A stretch of DNA of 64,000 nucleotides from Trichosphaerium sp. ATCC 40318. Taxonomy: Eukaryota > Discosea > Flabellinia > Trichosidae. How positions within the stretch are numbered: position 1 is the stretch's first letter; each line of letters opens with the position of its first letter. Shown here one piece after another: positions 57,876 to 64,000 of this stretch. Made by a program: the position numbers and the translations under genes. The stretch lies in NCBI GenBank assembly GCA_038496445.1, contig JALMLS010000514.1, positions 186,001-250,000 on the forward strand, read 5' to 3'. The notes beneath the pieces are model-generated. The model had not been told where the DNA came from. It saw only the letters and a program-made list of their open reading frames with translations, and ran no database searches.

Positions 57876-59487
57876 GTGTGTTATGCTTTGATGAGGTAAT
57901 CAAACTTGGCGAAAATCTTGTGCGCTTTTTTACTTTGTTATTTATTTTTTATGCTTGCATTGTCGAAGCCAACGCTACAATCTTCGGATATAGCTTATCT
58001 TGTATCCTAGCGAATCACAACACAAAAATACAGTGCCACCAACAATCGAAAAATGTTCAGTGAAAATGACACTTTGTATGAACGGTAACCCTTCGTTTTT
58101 GGTTGTCATGAGCTACTATTTCTTTGTGGTGGCAGGAGAGATACAGAGCAGAAAAAATATAGAAAACTTCAACTGAAATATGTTCCTTTAAAAGTGATAA
58201 TCATTAATGGTGAATAGCTAGCTCCTCTGGTTTTTAATTTGATAACTTTACGGTACCTTGATCGTTTAAAAGTAAAGTTTGGTATGCTAATAAGTGCATG
58301 ATATCTATGTGGATAGCTTACAAACTTATTACATCACCAAAACACAATTTGCCACTTTTATTTGAAACTGCCTTATCCCAGAAAAAAAAAAGAACCGCAC
58401 TGTGTACAAAGAATAAATGTGTTTTAGAACTATCGTACTACAACAACAAACTGCACCCTTTTACTGGTGCTATTTATAAAAGAACAAACTGTCACAGCGG
58501 CATCAAGCGTTACTGAAATCAGGCGATAATGTCAAACAGCATTGTTTTCGAGGGATACAACTGTTTTCTGAGACAAGGCTGAAACTGCTCTAATAACAGA
58601 AATAAGTGTTTTCTCAAACATTTTTTTTTATTCTTGTTTTGTGGTATGTCTAATCGATAGGGATGGCTATGAGGTTTAAACACATTTCAAATACTAGATA
58701 TCACACTAGGGCAACCAATCGCTCCATATATTAGAGCAAGTAGCAAAAGGAACAGCTCAGTATCCACAACGGTTCATAGGACCCACAGTCAAGGAGAGAA
58801 TCAAGTACCGATTGTCTTGTTTTGTTCATTTGCAGTTGTTTCTAATGAGGTCTCATTCTGACGTTTCAGCCTGCAACAGTTCAAGTCTCACTCTTTTTCA
58901 CTTTATGTTTTATGCATCGGTACGCACTATGGTTACCACAGCTCGGTAGGTGTACTCTTACGTGCTTAAAATTATAAGTAAGGCAAAAGAGTACCATGAA
59001 AATACGCTAGCAAGCGATTTGTACTGGTTTTTACTCAGCTGAAAACAGTTTAAGCTGCGCGTTCAAGAACAGGGGTTGGTCGTTTAACGCTTAGTATCTA
59101 ACCATGTATATACTGTAAGGCGTAAATGATAGATATTAAGGTATATTAATATTAATATTCACTTGCTACAAACCAATTGTCCATTTTCGATAACAGCCAG
59201 AAGGCGTAAAATAATTGATAGCCATATTGCTTTGATCTTTACATCCTTTGTTTCCCATCACGCTCAGTTTGTTTTACATACTTTTATATCTGTTATACTT
59301 GTTAAATTTTGGCATATATGGTTCACACAGAGGTTGGCATGCCGAGAGTACTTTTGCTAAATGGCAGCGAATTCCATTTTCTTAATTTTTTCCTGTTTGT
59401 GTTGGTAATAAAAGTCGCTACAAATTGCTAATTAATAACTGAAGCACTAAACCTATTCTGGATTGCAATATTCCGTTTATATTTCAG
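57876..59487. other. 1.6-kb gene-poor stretch
   Basis: No convincing gene. Short open frames on both strands lack motifs. An AT-rich simple tract (TAATATTAATATT) lies near 59146. Missing 5' exons of the nitronate monooxygenase fragment would be expected in the 3' part but are not readable, so this may be decayed sequence. Confidence 0.45.
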
Positions 59488-59968
59488 GTTCAAATAGCAA
59501 AGCAAGCCAAGGACGCTGAATCTCTTGGGGCGTCAGCAGTTATAGCACAAGGTAAAAGTATAGTATTTTACTCGGTGAGTTAAAATCAACTTTCTAGGAA
59601 GCGATTGCGGTGGTCATTACACTAGAAGCAGTCTTCCCACTTTTTCTCTTTTTCCTCAAATTGTACAAGCAGTAAAAATACCAGTCATGGCTGCTGGTGG
59701 TATTGTTAATGGTAGAGGTTTTGCGGCAGCAATTGCCCTTGGTGCTGATGGTGTTTCGATAGGTAACCTGATTGGTAAATGGTTATCAAACAAAACGACT
59801 TCATCCTTTGAGGAAAAAGGAGATAGATTCTTCAAAGAGAAGAGTCATGACGAAGTTCGGTCGGAGATTAAACAAGCACGAAGTGATAAGAATTATGATG
59901 TAGCACCAGTTTGGGCAGGTGACGGAGTAAACATGATACAAGATTTCCTTCAGTCGAAGATTTTATGA
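59488..59968 (+). pseudogene. 5'-truncated nitronate monooxygenase
   Basis: Two adjoining exons (59488-59551 and about 59598-59968) encode the C-terminal half of an FMN-dependent nitronate monooxygenase: ESLGASAVIAQGSDCGGHYT, VKIPVMAAGGIVNGRGFAAA, IALGADGVSIG and NYDVAPVWAGDGVNMIQDFL. The intron keeps good GT/AG ends and a TTTCAG precedes the first exon, but no upstream exons for the N-terminal barrel are found. The usual GTRF after GADGV is replaced by GNLIGKW. Probably a non-functional remnant. A distant first part through a very long intron cannot be excluded. Confidence 0.6.
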
Positions 59969-60089
59969 AGCGCCTTATTAATGAAGCTAAAGGTGCTTTC
60001 TCGCATGTGGAGATGTAGATCACTGTTGCTAAAAATTGTAAGACTGATTATAATACTGCTGACATAGATCAAGAGCTATTTAACTAATG

Positions 60090-61478
60090 TTAATTTATGC
60101 TTGCCAAAATATGTACTTTCCATGCCCTTGGAGCACCATGTGGTACAAATGGATAGGGTGACATATCAACAAATACAGTACTTTTTCTAAACAATGGTTC
60201 AAACTTAATTGGCTGTAGGGTTTCTTTGCGGCCAAAAAGTGGAAATTGGTTTATCTTATTTGTTGATCTTAGTAAAATCATCCCACAAGATAGCTCTGAT
60301 ACTGCAATTGTTATATAATCTGTTGTGAACCTTCTCCACCCATACAAGCCATTTTGAGAATATACTCCAAACTCTCTACATAGCTCAGCAAAGTATACGC
60401 ATTTAGAACATATCTCTATGTACTTCAATCCATTTTCCATTTCGATTATTCTATAATTAGAAACAGCTCCAAAAACACTCTTTTTTTGGAAGAACATTGT
60501 TATAAAGCAACTGCTTAATCCTTTTTTTGGTCCTCTTTGGGTGAACGTATATATCATATTCCTGTGGTATACTTTATCATTATTAATACTACATTCATGA
60601 TTTTCCATGTGATCAATAAGCATGAGATTCAGTATCTTTTGTTTTCCAAGTTTTTTCTGAAAACTGGCAACAACACTCTTTCTAGACATCAAACTCTTGT
60701 CATCTTCACATACAACGTTCATAATATCTATACAACGTTTCTGAAACCTTTCATTGTACCAGTCATTAGCAGCAAGCGTAAAAAAGTCCAAATAGTTCTT
60801 TTTTATGAAACGCTTAGCATCTTCTTTTTGTTCTGATGCTAAACATCGATCCATGTAATCAAAAGCGTTCACTACGTACACCAAACGCACAGCATGTATG
60901 ATACAACGACATAGAAAGTGCAAATAGCTATCAAGAGGTTGACAAACGCTTCCAACAGCAAAGAAGCGCTTGGTGCCCACGTTTATTCCTTCTACTGCCA
61001 GATAGTTTTGAAAATACTTCTTAAGGTGATCAGACGTTATATTACGCCAAGAATAGCTTACCAACCGCAATTTAAGCAACTGGCGTTGATAAAGCACTTT
61101 TTTGTGTTTTTTCGTTATTCTAAACGTCTGACGAAGCAGTAAACTCAGAATATGGTAAGTTATCTCGTTGGGCAGCGTCCATTGAAACGTTGGGTCAGTT
61201 TTGATCATGTTGGCGCTTTTTTTAGCCTCAACGCACTTGGAGCGTGTTTCAATGCCGTCCGTCGCGTCAGCGATGTCATCTGTTTGTTTTAGAATTATCT
61301 CATCTAATTGTTGTACCAAACGTTCATTTGAGAGGTTTATAGTATGTTTTAGTTGTTTTAAGAGTTGTGTATGCGTTTCCGCTGTGAGCTTGCTAAATGC
61401 TACAGTGTGCTGCTCGCGATAGTATTGTAGCGCTTGTTCAACTGAAACTCCAAAGAAATTCATTAATTGTTGACACAA
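60090..61478 (-). CDS. single-exon F-box protein, 462 residues
   Basis: An uninterrupted frame from ATG at 61478 (MCQQLMNFFGVSVEQALQYY) to a stop at 60090. Residues 1-95 are helical (QLKHTINLSNERLVQQLDEI). An F-box-like segment is at about 98-150 (FQWTLPNEITYHILSLLLRQ, then LLKLRLVSYSWRNITSDHL), with a longer internal loop than usual. The rest (AVGSVCQPLDSYLHFLCRCI, LYGWRRFTTDYITIAVSELS) matches no domain I know. Like the gene at 6653 it has no introns. Likely SCF adaptor; target unknown. Confidence 0.65.
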   Translation of the reverse strand: MCQQLMNFFGVSVEQALQYYREQHTVAFSKLTAETHTQLLKQLKHTINLSNERLVQQLDEIILKQTDDIADATDGIETRSKCVEAKKSANMIKTDPTFQWTLPNEITYHILSLLLRQTFRITKKHKKVLYQRQLLKLRLVSYSWRNITSDHLKKYFQNYLAVEGINVGTKRFFAVGSVCQPLDSYLHFLCRCIIHAVRLVYVVNAFDYMDRCLASEQKEDAKRFIKKNYLDFFTLAANDWYNERFQKRCIDIMNVVCEDDKSLMSRKSVVASFQKKLGKQKILNLMLIDHMENHECSINNDKVYHRNMIYTFTQRGPKKGLSSCFITMFFQKKSVFGAVSNYRIIEMENGLKYIEICSKCVYFAELCREFGVYSQNGLYGWRRFTTDYITIAVSELSCGMILLRSTNKINQFPLFGRKETLQPIKFEPLFRKSTVFVDMSPYPFVPHGAPRAWKVHILASIN

Positions 61479-61785
61479 TGAACACGTGTTGGTTGCAAAT
61501 AGTCAAAACCGTTTTGGCCAAATTGCAGTTCTAGCGCACGTGCAATTCTTGGGGTTTTTCACTCAAGTCTTGAAAATACTAGTAAGCGCAATAAAATATA
61601 AGGTCTTTTGTGGTTGACATCAACTCATTAGGACTAGTAACTGGAAAAATTAGGACTAGTACAATTTTCGTTCACACCGTGTGAAGTTGCGTTAATTTCA
61701 ATAGAGCCCTTATTGTCAGGTTACAATCTAGTGCGTTTGTAATATGCTATATATAGTGCAGGCGACCAACACATCATTCTCACGG
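61479..61785. other. spacer
   Basis: About 305 nt between divergent reading directions. Two CACGTG palindromes (61483, 61539) lie just upstream of the F-box gene, and a TATATATA element lies at 61748. Nothing coding. Confidence 0.4.
61748..61755 (+). promoter_or_regulatory. possible TATA box
   Basis: TATATATA about 30 nt before an ATG at 61786 that starts a possible spliced small gene. Suggestive only, given the AT-rich background. Confidence 0.3.
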
Positions 61786-62250
61786 ATGCAATCACAAATT
61801 GTAAGTGTACTGGTCAAACTCAAGTTTAGTAAATGCAACATAGCAGGGTGCTCGTCAGTTTGAATCCCATAGAAGGAGTTGGTTCGCCAACAAAATCAAG
61901 TAACATTGCTAAGAGACATAACCTTATCATGGTAAAGTATGTGGAGAATAGGTTTGTCACTCATTGGAGTGCCAAAAAAAATACTAGGTTGAGACACATA
62001 TTAACTGAATTGAAACACGTTCATACATCTGTAAGTCTCTGGGCGAGTACATTTAATTTAATATTGCTTTTTAGAAGTATGCTAATACAATGACTTGCAT
62101 CAAAGGGTTTTCAGTGCTTTTCGATTTTCTTGGGCCAGGTGAGTGGCCTTTTACAACTTTTTGGATGGCTCAAATTGCACAGCCGCTACTTACCTTCAGA
62201 ATTGTTCTCTTCGGTTTTATTATGTCAATTGAGGTGTTCAGTGAGGACTA
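61786..62250 (+). CDS. possible small spliced gene, unknown
   Basis: ATG at 61786 (MQSQI) is followed by a consensus intron (GTAAGT...GCAG, 61801-61846) and an exon reading GARQFESHRRSWFANKIK with a GTAACA donor. Further exon-like stretches are LRHILTELKHVHTS near 61990 and KYANTMTCIKGFSVLFDFLG near 62076 after TTTTTAG. The chain of splice-compatible pieces and the upstream TATA element suggest a real gene, but no family is recognised and the end is uncertain. Confidence 0.3.
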
Positions 62251-62350
62251 ATGGATAACAGTAATTGCTGTTAATTATTGATTTGCCAATACTTTTTTTT
62301 TACTGTAGACTATCTTCGATGCAATGAAATTCTGTGATTTATTGAAACAA

Positions 62351-62650
62351 TTATTTTTGATTCTGAACTACACATGTATGCTTCCTGTGCTTCAATGATG
62401 AAGCCAATAAATGCGCTGGTACAAAATCACCTAGCTCCAGGATATATGTTACATTGTTACCAACACCTTTACTAGGACAGTTCAGCTTGACAAATGATGT
62501 AAAAGTTTTCACGTGACAAACTTCTTTAAAGAAGGTGAATTTGAAAAATCTTACTGATAGTTCTGGATTGGCACGGTTACAGCCATATCTAAGAACCCCC
62601 ACCCAATAACTCTGAACTTGAGTACTTTTTGCCTTGCAAGATACCACCAC
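62351..62650 (-). CDS. hypothetical protein, 99 residues
   Basis: An open frame from ATG at 62650 (MVVSCKAKSTQVQSYWVGVL) to a stop at 62351. It contains ELSVRFFKFTFFKEVCHVK and NVTYILELGDFVPAHLLASS. It reads as a plausible beta-rich protein or the last exon of a larger gene. No family recognised and no supporting splice or promoter signals identified. Confidence 0.3.
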   Translation of the reverse strand: MVVSCKAKSTQVQSYWVGVLRYGCNRANPELSVRFFKFTFFKEVCHVKTFTSFVKLNCPSKGVGNNVTYILELGDFVPAHLLASSLKHRKHTCVVQNQK

Positions 62651-63095
62651 ACCTTTAGTTTGTGTTGAATGTTATGTACATCGCTTATTTTTTGTGTGTT
62701 AATCGATGCACGTGTTGAACTGGCGTTTTTCGTCTTTTGTGGGCTTTTTCTTATGGTTTGTCAAACGAGCCTCTTAGCATGTCTATCATATGTGCGAGAT
62801 GCGTTTCCGAGTATTTTTGAGCTGTTTTGACCAAGTTTTACAAGGGTTACTAGTCCTAATTTTTTTTTTACTAGCCCGAACGAAATCAATCGTCATTCAT
62901 TCGTCTACTTTGACTAGCTAGACATATCCAGATGAAGTTTTCTGATGTCACCCTGCTAATTCTTATCGAGGAATAAGATTTATTAGTAGACATAATAAGG
63001 TACAAAGCTCATCTTGGTTTCAAAACAAACCGAATAAAAAACTGTCAGTATCCTGCTGCTTTGCCATACTTTCTAGATAAAAGGCAGTAAGTCAA
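62651..63095. other. spacer
   Basis: About 445 nt between the hypothetical frame and the 3' end of the gamma-glutamyltranspeptidase gene. Nothing supported. Confidence 0.4.
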
Positions 63096-64000
63096 TCAAT
63101 AAATATGGCTTCTATCCCTGTACCTCTTATCACTAGCAGCTTGTAACATACCCTTATCGTCAATAAGAACAGCTTGAACTACAGCAAGGTCTTTTGTAAA
63201 CGCGACTTTATGTCCTAGTGACTCAAGCTCCTTTATCCAATCTGCAGGAAAGTCATACTCAGCCCCTAACTATACAAACAACAGTTAGACTAAGATGACA
63301 TTAGTAAGAGAACATACAAGTGTTGGGATGAGTTGTTGGTGAAGTCTTGGAGCATCAATTGCTTCTTTGATATTTTGGCCATAGGCAAGAACGTTCAAGA
63401 TTGTCTAAAGTACTATTAGAATAACCTCATTATCACGGATGACTTTCCTGCATTACAGCTGTGATAATAATAGAACCTCCCGATCCTCCTATTACAATAT
63501 GTGGCTCATTATTCTTATATACAATTGTAGGAGACATTGAAGAGAGTGGCTTCTTTCCAGCAGCTGTAACAAGTGAGACATTGTAAACAATTCTCAGAAA
63601 AGCAAAGAAATCAAACAATCTTCTATTTTTTGGGTATAAGTGATAACACGTACCAACGTAGTTGTTTACAGAAGGAGGATAACCCCATGCGTTTGTAGAA
63701 TTTACAGAACTAAAGTCGTCCATTTCATTATTGTACAGTATTCCTGTGTTAACGCCAAGGTACTTTGAACCAAATTCTAGATTTATCTATTATTTCTTTT
63801 AGTTATTTATCGCTTATATTCACTTTAAACTATCGTACTGTAGATGTTAGGGCTACGCCATTTCTATCTTTATCGATAACAGATAAATGCATTGTTCCAT
63901 GGTCCTCCATTGTACTACATGAAAGTGTTACTTTAAAAGCCTCTATGATGAATTCAAGTTACTTACGAACAACACTCTGTTAAGTCTTCGTAGTATGGTG
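63096..64000 (-). CDS. gamma-glutamyltranspeptidase, C-terminal part (runs off the window)
   Basis: Membrane or secreted enzyme of glutathione breakdown; it cleaves and transfers gamma-glutamyl groups. Exons from the right edge down to the stop at 63096 cover most of the small subunit. The auto-processing segment reads HGTMHLSVIDKDRNGVALTS (about 63905-63850), with the nucleophilic Thr in place. NTGILYNNEMDDFSS, GKKPLSSMSPTIVY (oxyanion/donor-site serines) and GGSGGSIIITAVMQ follow. The end is LGHKVAFTKDLAVVQAVLI, then DKRYRDRSHIY. The residue after the catalytic Thr is Met, where family members often have Thr. The large subunit, signal anchor and start lie outside the window. Confidence 0.88.

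Noticed and set aside
61858-61890. TTTGAATCCC resembling a tRNA T-loop
   Set aside because: No matching acceptor, D or anticodon arms could be folded around it.

Overview
The window looks like a slice of an intron-dense, AT-rich nuclear genome from a free-living, probably phagotrophic protist. An amoebozoan is my best guess. The reasons are small spliceosomal introns (mostly about 40-110 nt), AATAAA signals within a few to about 50 bases of stop codons, actin regulators (coactosin, a second ADF-H protein, a RhoGEF), Golgi and Rab proteins (a GRIP golgin, a TBC RabGAP), many F-box genes, and secreted or surface proteins suited to handling polysaccharide or microbial surfaces. The taxon is inferred, not demonstrated. 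No operons, plasmid genes, CRISPR array or viral structural genes are seen.

Layout. 0.25-1.36 kb: F-box/SPRY gene (+). 1.56-6.19 kb (-): a seven-helix class C (GABA-B-like) receptor whose ectodomain is a Pmp-like parallel beta-helix. 6.65-7.75 kb (-): single-exon F-box/LRR gene. 8.1-13.3 kb (-): RhoGEF (DH-PH). 13.6-14.5 kb (-): coactosin. 14.9-18.1 kb (+): TBC RabGAP with EF-hands and a prenylation-type C-terminus. 18.3-21.3 kb (+): tandem duplicate of a coiled-coil/F-box-like/MORN_2-repeat gene. 22.2-22.9 kb (+): ADF-H protein. 23.0-25.7 kb (-): secreted alpha/beta hydrolase. 26.1-26.7 kb (+): RING protein. 27.0-27.8 kb (+): DJ-1/PfpI protein. 28.0-33.0 kb: three more F-box genes (LRR, SPRY and Cys-rich zinc-binding partners). 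33.8-41.8 kb (-): giant coiled-coil GRIP golgin, with a tRNA-Thr(AGU) gene and an inverted partial copy of it inside one intron. 42.0-43.6 kb (+): class B DnaJ. 44.2-46.3 kb (+): secreted LPMO-like protein with CBM6. 46.7-53.6 kb (-): secreted surface protein with about 87 tandem Pro-Ala/Ser-Thr hexapeptides. 54.0-55.7 kb (+): NHL beta-propeller protein with an NLS-like motif. 56.0-57.9 kb (-): orphan LRR fragment and a secreted PA14 protein. 59.5-60.0 kb (+): 5'-truncated nitronate monooxygenase remnant. 60.1-61.5 kb (-): single-exon F-box protein. 63.1-64.0 kb (-): C-terminal part of gamma-glutamyltranspeptidase, cut by the window edge.

Two themes stand out. One is an expanded set of F-box adaptors (about eight in 64 kb) in which similar F-box N-termini are joined to very different recognition modules (SPRY, two LRR types, MORN_2, zinc-binding). 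The other is surface sensing and handling: a beta-helix class C receptor, a hexapeptide-stalk protein, an LPMO-CBM6, a PA14 protein and a secreted hydrolase. The signals I rate highest are the beta-helix/class C receptor fusion, the hexapeptide solenoid or stalk, the tRNA-bearing golgin intron with its 69-nt perfect inverted repeat, and the excess of the palindrome CACGTG in introns and spacers. Exon borders were read by eye, so outer gene limits are firmer than internal ones.
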